Part shown: piece by piece, positions 19,423 through 26,799 of the stretch | Layout of the letters: each line of letters opens with the position of its first letter | Numbering within the stretch: position 1 is the first letter of the stretch | Assembly (NCBI RefSeq): GCF_003634015.1 | Contig: NZ_RBII01000001.1 | Span: forward strand, 992,001-1,056,000 | Reading direction: 5' to 3' | DNA length: 64,000 bases | Source: Litorimonas taeanensis | GTDB taxonomy: Bacteria > Pseudomonadota > Alphaproteobacteria > Caulobacterales > Maricaulaceae | Notes under the pieces: model-generated | The model's input: the letters and a program-made list of their open reading frames with translations, nothing else | Told to the model about the DNA's origin: nothing | Database searches by the model: none | Made by a program: the position numbers and the translations under genes

Positions 19423-20595
19423 CTATAACAAGTTTACAATATGCTCATGTGCAGTCTGTCTGGCTAATGCATCTGTCGCGAGAATTGCGTCTATTGACAT
19501 ATCCGCCTGAGCAAAGCCTTCGCTTCGACTTAATGTATTGAGCACTTGTTCTACAATTTGCGATATCTGAATAAACTCAACCTTTTCAGAGAGAAAGGCC
19601 TCAACAGCGATTTCATTCGCTGCATTCAATATGTTTGGAGCTCTCCCCCCTGCTTCCAATGCTTCACGAGCTAATCGTAAGGCAGGAAAACAGACCAAGT
19701 CGGGTTCAAAAAATGTCAGCTCGCTTAATTTTGTGAAATTTAAGCGTTCAACAGGCGCTTCAACTCGGGCGGGCCACCCCATAGCATATGCGATAGGCGT
19801 CCGCATATCAGGGGAGCCCAGCTGTGCAAGAACTGACCCATCAATATACTCTACCATAGAATGTATGATAGATTGGGGGTGTACAATCACATCAATATCG
19901 GCAGATGGACGATTGAATAAATAACTCGCCTCAATCAATTCCAGCCCTTTATTCATTAAAGTCGCAGAATCAATGCTGATTTTCTCGCCCATTTCCCATA
20001 TTGGATGAGCCAAAGCGTCCTTCCGTGTCACAGCTTTTAAGCATTCAGCTGTCTTCTCTCTAAAGGGTCCACCGCTTGCTGTTAAAATCAAACGTCGTAT
20101 GCCCTTCGGGTCTTCTTCTAACACCTGAAAAATCGCGTTATGTTCGCTATCAACAGGCAATAAAACAGTTCCGTGCCGCTTCACTTCAGCCATAAAATGA
20201 TCGCCCGCACAGACAAGGCATTCTTTATTGGCGAGGCCTACATGATTGCCTTGCCTAACTGCGGCCAAAGTCGGCTCTAATCCTGCAGCCCCCATTATCG
20301 CCGCCATTGTAAAGTCTGCCTGAACCGATGCGGCGTCGACCAGCGCTTCAGGCCCTATGCCAATATCTATTCTTGTCCCAGCCAAAGCCGCCTTCAATAT
20401 TTGGGATTGGGAACTATCGGCCAAGGCAACATATTCTGCATCAAAAGCAATAGCCTGCTCTGCCAGCTTCTTAGCGCTCGTATTCGCCGTTAATGCGGCA
20501 ACTTTATATGTACCCTCAGGCGCACGAGAAATTATATCGAGTGTATTCTCTCCAATCGACCCCGTTGAGCCCAACACAGAAATTCGTTTTGTCAT
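19423..20595 (-). CDS. dxr: 1-deoxy-D-xylulose 5-phosphate reductoisomerase
   Basis: NADPH-dependent second step of the MEP isoprenoid pathway. 390 residues with nucleotide-binding GSTGSIGENTLDII at the N terminus, LANKECLVCAG, PVDSEHNAIFQ, TASGGPFREK and SATLMNKGLELIEA. It is cotranscribed between cdsA and rseP and, with uppS, supplies the isoprenoid carrier branch encoded in this cluster. Confidence 0.97.
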   Translation of the reverse strand: MTKRISVLGSTGSIGENTLDIISRAPEGTYKVAALTANTSAKKLAEQAIAFDAEYVALADSSQSQILKAALAGTRIDIGIGPEALVDAASVQADFTMAAIMGAAGLEPTLAAVRQGNHVGLANKECLVCAGDHFMAEVKRHGTVLLPVDSEHNAIFQVLEEDPKGIRRLILTASGGPFREKTAECLKAVTRKDALAHPIWEMGEKISIDSATLMNKGLELIEASYLFNRPSADIDVIVHPQSIIHSMVEYIDGSVLAQLGSPDMRTPIAYAMGWPARVEAPVERLNFTKLSELTFFEPDLVCFPALRLAREALEAGGRAPNILNAANEIAVEAFLSEKVEFIQISQIVEQVLNTLSRSEGFAQADMSIDAILATDALARQTAHEHIVNLL

Positions 20596-20605
20596 CGTAG
20601 CGTGC

Positions 20606-21442
20606 TTATAAAGGCCAAGCGGCAGGGAAAAGCCAAATTATCAGCGTAAAGCCAACCGCAGCCATCATTAAACTGTCGAATCTATCAAGCAATCCGCCAT
20701 GACCAGGAATCAAATCCCCCGTATCCTTGACTTGCAACTTGCGTTTCAATCCACTCTCAAGCAAATCGCCGGCAACGCTAAGCAATACAACAGGAATACC
20801 CATAAGCACACCATGCCAGAAAGAAGAAAATTCAAAATTAGTCACTATGCCGCCAATAATAATAGCAAATATTAATCCACTAAAAAAGCCTGACCAGGTT
20901 TTGTTTGGCGACAGTTTTGGAGATAATTTAGGGCCTTGAAAATAGCTTCCCCCGAAATAGGCGCCTACATCAGCCGCAACGACGATAAGAATAATATATA
21001 GAAGAGTTTGAAAACCAGCCGTGTCAAACCCAACAGCGTTGCCCCGAAGCCCAATAATTGTAAGCCCAGGAATTAAAATATACAAAAGCCCTAGCCCGGC
21101 CCAAAGGCCACCACCGCGGCGCATCCGATCTGCCAATCCCAAAATGGCTGCAATGATAACGGTTAATCCCGCATACACCCATAAACCTTGGACGGCGTAA
21201 ATGCCGCCTATCGCCATAGCTAATACAGGGAATAAATAAGCAATACGCGTCGGGTTTTTATCCGACATTCTGACCCACTCATAGCTCATTCGCGCTGAAA
21301 ATAAGACGACGAAAGCGGCCCAAAGCCAGCCGCCGAAATAAAATGGCGCGACGCATATTAAAAACAAAATAAGAGCAGACGCGAATCTTACACCTAAATT
21401 CTTCCAAGGCTTTCGCGGAGCTGGAGTGGTTTCAGCGTCCAT
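20606..21442 (-). CDS. cdsA: Phosphatidate cytidylyltransferase
   Basis: Makes CDP-diacylglycerol, the precursor of all phospholipids. 278 residues with about eight membrane segments. The C-terminal signature, with the conserved Lys-Asp and Asp residues, is in LKRKLQVKDTGDLIPGHGG followed by LLDRFDS. It starts 3 bp after uppS. Confidence 0.95.
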   Translation of the reverse strand: MDAETTPAPRKPWKNLGVRFASALILFLICVAPFYFGGWLWAAFVVLFSARMSYEWVRMSDKNPTRIAYLFPVLAMAIGGIYAVQGLWVYAGLTVIIAAILGLADRMRRGGGLWAGLGLLYILIPGLTIIGLRGNAVGFDTAGFQTLLYIILIVVAADVGAYFGGSYFQGPKLSPKLSPNKTWSGFFSGLIFAIIIGGIVTNFEFSSFWHGVLMGIPVVLLSVAGDLLESGLKRKLQVKDTGDLIPGHGGLLDRFDSLMMAAVGFTLIIWLFPAAWPL

Positions 21443-21445
21443 GAC

Positions 21446-22174
21446 TTAAGCGACTTCTGACGAGGTTAAACGGCCGAACCGACGGTCTCGCTTTTGAAAC
21501 TCCTCAATAGAGCTTTGCAAGTCTTCACGATTAAAATCCGGCCAGAGAACATCAGTGAAGACGAATTCTGAATATGCCGCTTGCCATAGTAAAAAGTTAC
21601 TAATCCGTTTTTCACCGCTTGTGCGAATAACAAGATCTGGTTCAGGGAGACCAGCCGTATCCAAATATTGGTTGATAACCGCTTCAGATAATGAATCTGG
21701 AGAATGCCCAGCTGCGAGGGCTTTTTTTGTTGCTCTTAAAAGCTCATCTCGGCCGCCATAATTAAAGGCAATATTTAAGCTGAATTTTGTATTGGCTCGC
21801 GTCGTTGTTTCAACGCGGTCAATGAGTTCAATCAGATCTGGCTTTAAACCCTCACGAGAGCCTAAAATCCGAATGCACACACCCCGGCCATGTAATGTCT
21901 CCAAATCCTGCTCAACATACTCTCTTAAGAGTGTAAATAACGCAGCGATTTCAGCCTTTGGGCGCGACCAATTTTCGGTTGAAAAACTGTATAGGGTTAA
22001 ACATTTAACGCCCATATTCGACGCATCCTCTACGACACGACGCACAGTTTTCACGCCGGCCCTGTGTCCAAAAACACGGGGCCGGTGTCGTGCCTGCGCC
22101 CAACGCCCATTTCCATCCATGATAATGGCAATATGCGCAGGAAAACGCTCAGAATATGAAGTCGATAATGACAA
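21446..22174 (-). CDS. uppS: Undecaprenyl diphosphate synthase (cis-prenyltransferase)
   Basis: Extends farnesyl diphosphate to the C55 carrier for peptidoglycan and O-antigen. 242 residues; catalytic Asp20 in IIMDGNGRWAQ, HRAGVKTVRR, FSTENW, FNYGGRDEL and the C-terminal PDLVIRTSGEKRISNFLLWQ motif. It lies 3 bp after frr. Its product's recycling enzyme uppP is at 62.5 kb. Confidence 0.97.
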   Translation of the reverse strand: MSLSTSYSERFPAHIAIIMDGNGRWAQARHRPRVFGHRAGVKTVRRVVEDASNMGVKCLTLYSFSTENWSRPKAEIAALFTLLREYVEQDLETLHGRGVCIRILGSREGLKPDLIELIDRVETTTRANTKFSLNIAFNYGGRDELLRATKKALAAGHSPDSLSEAVINQYLDTAGLPEPDLVIRTSGEKRISNFLLWQAAYSEFVFTDVLWPDFNREDLQSSIEEFQKRDRRFGRLTSSEVA

Positions 22175-22177
22175 ACG

Positions 22178-22735
22178 TTAAACCTGCATAATCTCTTCAG
22201 ACTTCAGACCCAAAATACGGTCTATTTCTGCAATCACGCTATCTGTCGCCTTTTGCACATCTGTACTATGGGCCTTTTCTTCGTCTTCTGAAATTTCAGA
22301 CGCCTTTTCTAATTTCTTTAATGTGTCCATAGCATCACGGCGCACATTACGAACGGCAATTTTAGCATTCTCAGCATATTGGCCCGCTACTTTTGCAAGA
22401 TCACGGCGACGTTCCTCAGTTAATGGTGGCATAGGAATGCGCAAAGTTTGACCATCCGTAACAGGGTTTATGCCAAGAGAACTTTGACGCAACGCCTTTT
22501 CAACAGCCGCTACCATTGTCTTGTCCCATACGCTAACTAACAACATACGGGATTCAGGGACGCTGACTGAACCGATTTGATTTAATGGCATCTCAGAACC
22601 ATAGGCATTGACAGTTACATTATCGAGCAATGCCGCATTAGCGCGCCCCGTCCGTAAACCACCAAATTCCGTACGAAGCGCTGTAACGGCCCCGTCCATT
22701 CTTTTGCGAAAGTCCGCAATGTTAAAATCCGCCAT
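22178..22735 (-). CDS. frr: Ribosome recycling factor
   Basis: Splits post-termination ribosomes with EF-G. 185 residues in the L-shaped three-helix and beta-domain pattern: [39 protein letters not shown]-type [21 protein letters not shown], and KAEEISEDE-like [25 protein letters not shown] lies eight bases before the ATG. Confidence 0.97.
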   Translation of the reverse strand: MADFNIADFRKRMDGAVTALRTEFGGLRTGRANAALLDNVTVNAYGSEMPLNQIGSVSVPESRMLLVSVWDKTMVAAVEKALRQSSLGINPVTDGQTLRIPMPPLTEERRRDLAKVAGQYAENAKIAVRNVRRDAMDTLKKLEKASEISEDEEKAHSTDVQKATDSVIAEIDRILGLKSEEIMQV

Positions 22736-22766
22736 ATGGCTACTCCAATTTCTTTACGCTTAAACC

Positions 22767-22795
22767 CAATTCAAGACTAAATTAGGTTTGAATTG
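22767..22795 (-). other. Hairpin across the pyrH stop codon (pyrH-frr junction)
   Basis: CAATTCAA (22767-22774) and TTGAATTG (22788-22795) are perfect 8-bp inverted repeats with a 13-base loop that contains the pyrH stop. There is no T run. It is probably an mRNA end or processing structure inside the operon. Confidence 0.5.
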
Positions 22796-23498
22796 TGGTG
22801 CAAGTCCCTTTTCCTGACATAACTTTGTCAAAACCACCCGTCTCATGCAATGAAAACACTATAATGGGGATGTTATTCTCTCTCATCAAGGTAACAGCCG
22901 CCGCATCCATGACTTTCAAATCATCTGTAAGAACTTTTTGGTAATTTAGAGTGTCATAACGCTTAGCGTTCGGGTTTTTGTTTGGATCGCTATCATAAAC
23001 ACCATCAACCTGAGTGCCTTTCAATAAGGCTCCACATTCCATTTCTGCAGCACGCAGGGCCGCTGTTGTGTCTGTTGTAAAATAGGGGCTCCCCGTGCCA
23101 GCCGCAAAAATCACGACCCGACCTTTTTCCATATGGCGAACAGCCCGGCGACGAATATAAGGTTCACAAACTGTTTGCATGGGAATGGCGGACTGTACGC
23201 GAGTATCAACCCCTTGCTGCTCAAGCGCACTTTGCATAGCCAAGGCGTTCATTACAGTCGCTAACATACCCATATAATCCGCTGTGGCGCGTTCAATACC
23301 CCCAGCTGCGGCACTAAGACCTCGGAAAATATTGCCCGCCCCTATGACAAGAGCAATTTGCAAACCTTTTGCATGCGCTTCGGCGACTTCTTTGGCAATA
23401 CGTGCCGTCATCTTGGTATCGATGCCGTACTCTTGGTCACCCATCAGGGCTTCGCCTGATATTTTTAATAAAACGCGATCATACTTATATTCAGACAT
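22782..23498 (-). CDS. pyrH: UMP kinase
   Basis: Phosphorylates UMP to UDP; a hexameric amino-acid-kinase-fold enzyme unlike eukaryotic UMP/CMP kinase. 238 residues from the ATG at 23498: [50 protein letters not shown] and [17 protein letters not shown] start at 23525 would add nine residues, but it would place a terminator stem in the coding region and has no good Shine-Dalgarno. The ATG start gives the conserved N terminus. Its only Shine-Dalgarno candidate, GGG seven bases upstream, lies within the terminator stem described separately. Confidence 0.95.
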   Translation of the reverse strand: MSEYKYDRVLLKISGEALMGDQEYGIDTKMTARIAKEVAEAHAKGLQIALVIGAGNIFRGLSAAAGGIERATADYMGMLATVMNALAMQSALEQQGVDTRVQSAIPMQTVCEPYIRRRAVRHMEKGRVVIFAAGTGSPYFTTDTTAALRAAEMECGALLKGTQVDGVYDSDPNKNPNAKRYDTLNYQKVLTDDLKVMDAAAVTLMRENNIPIIVFSLHETGGFDKVMSGKGTCTTIQT

Positions 23499-23547
23499 AA
23501 AAAAACCCTGCCAGCCCTCAGTCAAAATGACTCGGTCTGACAGGGTT
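23499..23547 (-). terminator. Intrinsic terminator or attenuator abutting the pyrH start codon
   Basis: On the minus strand an 11-bp stem (23537-23547 with 23504-23514, one G-U pair) is topped by a second stem, AGTCA/TGACT (23520-23524 with 23528-23532). The run of seven Ts at 23499-23505 directly touches the ATG at 23498. The GGG that would serve as Shine-Dalgarno is in the descending arm, so the folded stem would both stop transcription and hide the ribosome site. Confidence 0.8.
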
Positions 23548-23559
23548 ATAGCGTCTAAC

Positions 23560-23590
23560 TTTTACGATACCAGAAATTACTATCGTAAAA
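23560..23590 (-). other. Inverted repeat after tsf
   Basis: TTTTACGATA (23560-23569) and TATCGTAAAA (23581-23590) form a perfect 10-bp stem with an 11-base loop, beginning 8 bp after the tsf stop. It is AT-rich and precedes the GC-rich terminator before pyrH. It may mark the 3' end of the rpsB-tsf mRNA. Confidence 0.6.
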
Positions 23591-23598
23591 TGAAGTGC

Positions 23599-24522
23599 TT
23601 AAGAGCCAGCAACTGCGGCTGCGACTTCCGCGGCAAAATCTTCGTCTTTTTTCTCAATGCCATCGCCAACGCCCATACGCACGTAAGATGTCATTTTGAT
23701 ATCTGTACCAAGCGCTTTTGCTTCGTCAGCAATAACTTGCTCGATTGAACGCTCACCATCCATAACAAAGATTTGTGTCATCAAAACAGACTCTTTGAAG
23801 AATTTGACCATGCGTCCTTCAACCATTTTATCAACGATAGCTTCAGGCTTACCAGACTCAAGCGCTTCGGCTTTCAAAGCCGCGCGTTCTTTTGCTACCA
23901 AATCCTGGTCCAAATCATCAACAGTCAAAGAAAGTGGGTTAGTCGCAGCAATATGCATTGCAATCTTTTTACCCAGCTCTTCAAGCTTTGCGACATCGCC
24001 AGTTGATTCAAGCGCAACAAGCACACCGATTTTACCCATGTTTTCAGCCGCTGCATTGTGGATGTATCCAGCAACGACGCCGTTCTCAACGCTTAGGCGC
24101 TGCATACGACGGAAAGTCATGTTCTCGCCAATTTTACCAACGAGTGTTGCGAAATACTCCGTTACAGTTTCGCCTGTAGACGTTTTTGTTTCCGCCAATT
24201 CTTCCGAACTGTTCACAGTAACAGCCAAACCTGCGACTTCTTTCACAGCCGTTTGGAAGCCTTCATTGCGTGCCACAAAGTCTGTTTCAGAGTTAACTTC
24301 GACAACAGCACCTGTTTTAGGCGCAAGCGCAACAGCAACAAGACCTTCAGCCGCAACACGGCCAGCTTTCTTATCAGCTTTAGCAATACCTTTCGTCCGC
24401 AACCAATCGATTGCCGCTTCCATATCACCATTTGTTTCGTTCAATGCTTTTTTGCAATCCATCATCCCCGCGGATGTTTGATCGCGCAGGCTTTTCACCA
24501 TAGCAGCAGTAATTTGAGCCAT
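23599..24522 (-). CDS. tsf: Translation elongation factor Ts
   Basis: Nucleotide exchange factor for EF-Tu. 307 residues: the UBA-like N terminus has VKSLRDQTSAGMMDCKKAL, followed by EVNSETDFVARN of the core domain, HIAATNPL, and the C-terminal module. TAGGAG precedes the start at good spacing. It follows rpsB as in almost all bacteria. Confidence 0.97.
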   Translation of the reverse strand: MAQITAAMVKSLRDQTSAGMMDCKKALNETNGDMEAAIDWLRTKGIAKADKKAGRVAAEGLVAVALAPKTGAVVEVNSETDFVARNEGFQTAVKEVAGLAVTVNSSEELAETKTSTGETVTEYFATLVGKIGENMTFRRMQRLSVENGVVAGYIHNAAAENMGKIGVLVALESTGDVAKLEELGKKIAMHIAATNPLSLTVDDLDQDLVAKERAALKAEALESGKPEAIVDKMVEGRMVKFFKESVLMTQIFVMDGERSIEQVIADEAKALGTDIKMTSYVRMGVGDGIEKKDEDFAAEVAAAVAGS

Positions 24523-24554
24523 CTCGGTCTCCTATTTTCCGTAATTAAGGCCTA

Positions 24555-24586
24555 AGTCTCGCGCCTACATAAGAGGCGCAGAGACT
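24555..24586 (-). other. Hairpin in the rpsB-tsf junction
   Basis: AGTCTCGCGCCT (24555-24566) pairs with AGGCGC-A-GAGACT (24574-24586), giving a 12-bp stem with one bulged A. No T run follows on the minus strand. The position matches the attenuating structure known between rpsB and tsf in other bacteria, but partial termination here is only inferred. Confidence 0.55.
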
Positions 24587-24606
24587 ATTTAAAGGTTAGA
24601 TTGCGA

Positions 24607-25500
24607 TTAAGACGCATCTTTCGCGGCAATCTCTTCAGCTTTTGCTTCTGGAGATGTCGGAACGTCAGCTTCTTGCTCTGGCGTTGCAGGCGCGGCAGAT
24701 GTTGCTTCAGCAGCAGGTGCTTCGACAGCTTCAGGAGCCATCTGAAGTGCGAGTTCTTCTGGATTTTCAGAAGCACCTAGGTCGGCACCAATAGCGGCAG
24801 CCGCTGTAGTCATACCATCAAGAACGGCATCAGCCATTAGCTCACAGTAAAGCTGAATTGCACGTGCGGCATCATCATTACCAGGAATCGGCATATCAGC
24901 AGATGCTGGATCAGAGTTTGAATCAAGAACAGCAATAACAGGGATACCTAAGCGGCGAGCTTCTAAAATTGCGATACCTTCTTTGTTTGTATCGATAACA
25001 AACATTAGGTCAGGCTTGCCGCCCATATCTTTAATTCCGCCGAGCGCTTTTTCTAATTTTTCCATCTCACGAGCGAGCTTTAGGTTTTCTTTCTTTGTCA
25101 AACCTGTTTCAGCATCCGCACCTTCGTCACCTAATAGAGCTTCAAGCTCTTTCAAACGTGCGATAGATTTAGTCACTGTTTGCCAGTTTGTAAGCATGCC
25201 GCCGAGCCAACGGTGATTGACATAATACTGAGCACAACGTTTTGCGGCTTGTGCCACTGGGTCAGAAGCTGCACGTTTTGTACCAACGAATAGAACACGA
25301 CCACCTTTTGCAGCAACGTCGCGCGTCTCTTTAAGCGCTTGGTGAAGCAAAGGCACAGTTTGTGACAGATCTAGAATATGAATGTTTGAACGGGCACCAA
25401 AAATATAAGGTGCCATTTTTGGGTTCCAGCGATGTGTCTGGTGACCAAAGTGAACACCAGCTTCGAGTAGCTGACGCATTGAAAATTCAGGTAGGGCCAT
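24607..25500 (-). CDS. rpsB: 30S ribosomal protein S2
   Basis: S2 binds the head-body junction of the small subunit. From the ATG at 25500 it has 297 residues: [57 protein letters not shown] and [15 protein letters not shown] frame extension to 25566 is rejected because AAGGAG sits right before 25500. The last 50 or so residues are an Ala/Glu/Pro-rich tail beyond the conserved core, as seen in several Alphaproteobacteria. Confidence 0.97.
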   Translation of the reverse strand: MALPEFSMRQLLEAGVHFGHQTHRWNPKMAPYIFGARSNIHILDLSQTVPLLHQALKETRDVAAKGGRVLFVGTKRAASDPVAQAAKRCAQYYVNHRWLGGMLTNWQTVTKSIARLKELEALLGDEGADAETGLTKKENLKLAREMEKLEKALGGIKDMGGKPDLMFVIDTNKEGIAILEARRLGIPVIAVLDSNSDPASADMPIPGNDDAARAIQLYCELMADAVLDGMTTAAAAIGADLGASENPEELALQMAPEAVEAPAAEATSAAPATPEQEADVPTSPEAKAEEIAAKDAS

Positions 25501-25513
25501 GGATATCTCCTTG

Positions 25514-25571
25514 TTCCGGTTGACCAAGTATAGGGTGTGAAGTTCTTCGACCATCGAAGCGCTCACCGGAA
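25514..25571 (-). promoter_or_regulatory. Structured 5' leader of rpsB
   Basis: An outer 7-bp perfect stem, TTCCGGT/ACCGGAA (25565-25571 with 25514-25520), encloses a 6-bp perfect hairpin, CTTCGA-CCA-TCGAAG (25545-25559). The structure ends a few bases before the AAGGAG of rpsB. It fits an S2 autoregulatory leader, but the protein-binding role is inferred. Confidence 0.5.
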
Positions 25572-25654
25572 TGGATGGAAGGCTATATGCCAGACACCCG
25601 CCCCTATACGCGAATTAATGCGCGCCGTTTAGCGTGGTTTATAAATTTTGCAAG

Positions 25655-25677
25655 GAAAAAACTGCGTTTCGCCAGTT
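25655..25677 (-). terminator. Intrinsic terminator after the MprF-like gene
   Basis: AACTG-G-CG / CG-CAGTT stem with an AAA loop and one bulge (25660-25677), followed on the minus strand by six Ts (25655-25660). It lies 55 bp past the stop of the upstream gene and separates it from rpsB. The remaining roughly 80 bp before the rpsB leader should hold the rpsB promoter; I could not place it with confidence. Confidence 0.6.
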
Positions 25678-25731
25678 CACTTGATAACATCTTGGATAAA
25701 ACATCAGTCCATAGTCCAAATTCAAGAGAAG

Positions 25732-26748
25732 TTAAGGACGCCGAAAAATCCCCTTTAGGCTTCCCGCAGATAAAAGCGCCAAGTTTTTTAGAGCACGCGG
25801 CATATGAAGTTGGCTTGGAGCCATCAAATATACGGCCTCCCAATCGGGATTATATTTTTTCTTAAATCGCCTTATCCCCTGAAAACTGTAAAGCTTATCC
25901 CCGTGCTTGAAAGCAAAACGGCAAAGCGAAGACATAACGGAGCGGTGGTCTTCTTTATCAAGACCTGCAAGCGGGGCCATACCAAGGCTAAATGTCTTAT
26001 ACCCATTTTCACGGCCCCAGAGCATAGTCTCTACTAAAAGGAAATCGATGACCCCAGCCATAGAGTTTTCTAGGTAGCGCATTAAATCCAAAGACAGCTC
26101 GCTTCCATCCGCCGATGACCAAAGATTGGAAAAGGCTATAATCTCATCGGCCTTCATCGCGATAGCTATAGCTTTGTTTGATAGTACTTTGCGATCAAAC
26201 CGCCCAAGGGAAAAACCTTTTTCGCGGCCTGATTGATGAGCAAGCCAATCCTTTGAAATGCTCTCCAATTTATCCATTTCGGGAGAATCCACTTCAGTTC
26301 TTATTATTTTAAATGAGACACCTTCTCTTACGGCTTTATTGCGAGCGTGGCGATGTTTTGCATTGTCTTTGCCTTCCAAGCTAAAACTCTCAAGCGCGAC
26401 TAAGGCCATTTCGCCAATCTTCTGAGATTTTAATTTAGTCTGAGAAAACCGCTCTAAATGCCGTTCTCTTACAGCATAAAAGGCAGGTGAATATTTTGAC
26501 GCGCGCGCCAAGCTTAGAAATTGCGCTATCAATTCTTCGGATTCGCTTTTTTGCCCTATAGGCGCACCAAGGGCGATCCAATTACGCCCTTTTACGCCGT
26601 ACATTATAAATGAGCGTTTACTTTCAGAAAATAGAAAGCGTTTATCCCCTGTAAGGGCTAATTGGCTTTCCGAAACAGAGCCAACCGATTGCGCGATAAT
26701 GTCTATGACTATGTCATTTATATCTTCGGTAGGAATTGCAGATGTCAT
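25732..26748 (-). CDS. Stand-alone MprF-type aminoacyl-phosphatidylglycerol synthase domain (DUF2156)
   Basis: 338 residues resembling only the C-terminal catalytic half of MprF/LysX-type lipid aminoacylases, a doubled GNAT fold that transfers an amino acid from tRNA to phosphatidylglycerol. Matching segments are KHRHARNKAVREGV in the middle, TFSLGMAPLAGL, and the C-terminal LYSFQGIRRFKKKYNPDWEAVYL. The N-terminal multi-pass flippase half of full MprF is missing, and no membrane segment is evident, so the protein is probably cytosolic or peripheral. It follows dnaE by 51 bp and has its own terminator. Substrate and amino acid are unknown. The family call is fairly secure, the function is not. 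Confidence 0.75.
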   Translation of the reverse strand: MTSAIPTEDINDIVIDIIAQSVGSVSESQLALTGDKRFLFSESKRSFIMYGVKGRNWIALGAPIGQKSESEELIAQFLSLARASKYSPAFYAVRERHLERFSQTKLKSQKIGEMALVALESFSLEGKDNAKHRHARNKAVREGVSFKIIRTEVDSPEMDKLESISKDWLAHQSGREKGFSLGRFDRKVLSNKAIAIAMKADEIIAFSNLWSSADGSELSLDLMRYLENSMAGVIDFLLVETMLWGRENGYKTFSLGMAPLAGLDKEDHRSVMSSLCRFAFKHGDKLYSFQGIRRFKKKYNPDWEAVYLMAPSQLHMPRALKNLALLSAGSLKGIFRRP

Positions 26749-26777
26749 GATGAGAAGGTTACAGTCAATATGTGAAA

Positions 26778-26790
26778 CCCTTATAAAGGG
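26778..26790 (-). terminator. Weak hairpin after dnaE
   Basis: CCCTT-ATA-AAGGG (26778-26790), followed on the minus strand by TTTC. It is short, with only three Ts, so at most a weak terminator between dnaE and the MprF-like gene. Confidence 0.3.
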
Positions 26791-26799
26791 CGTGTCAGT

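Noticed and set aside
23696-24481. 261-codon open frame antisense to tsf
   Set aside because: It mirrors tsf codon bias on the opposite strand; no ribosome site or family pattern; tsf is certain.
25501-25566. N-terminal extension of rpsB
   Set aside because: AAGGAG precedes 25500 and the conserved S2 start [15 protein letters not shown] begins there; the extension runs through the leader stem.
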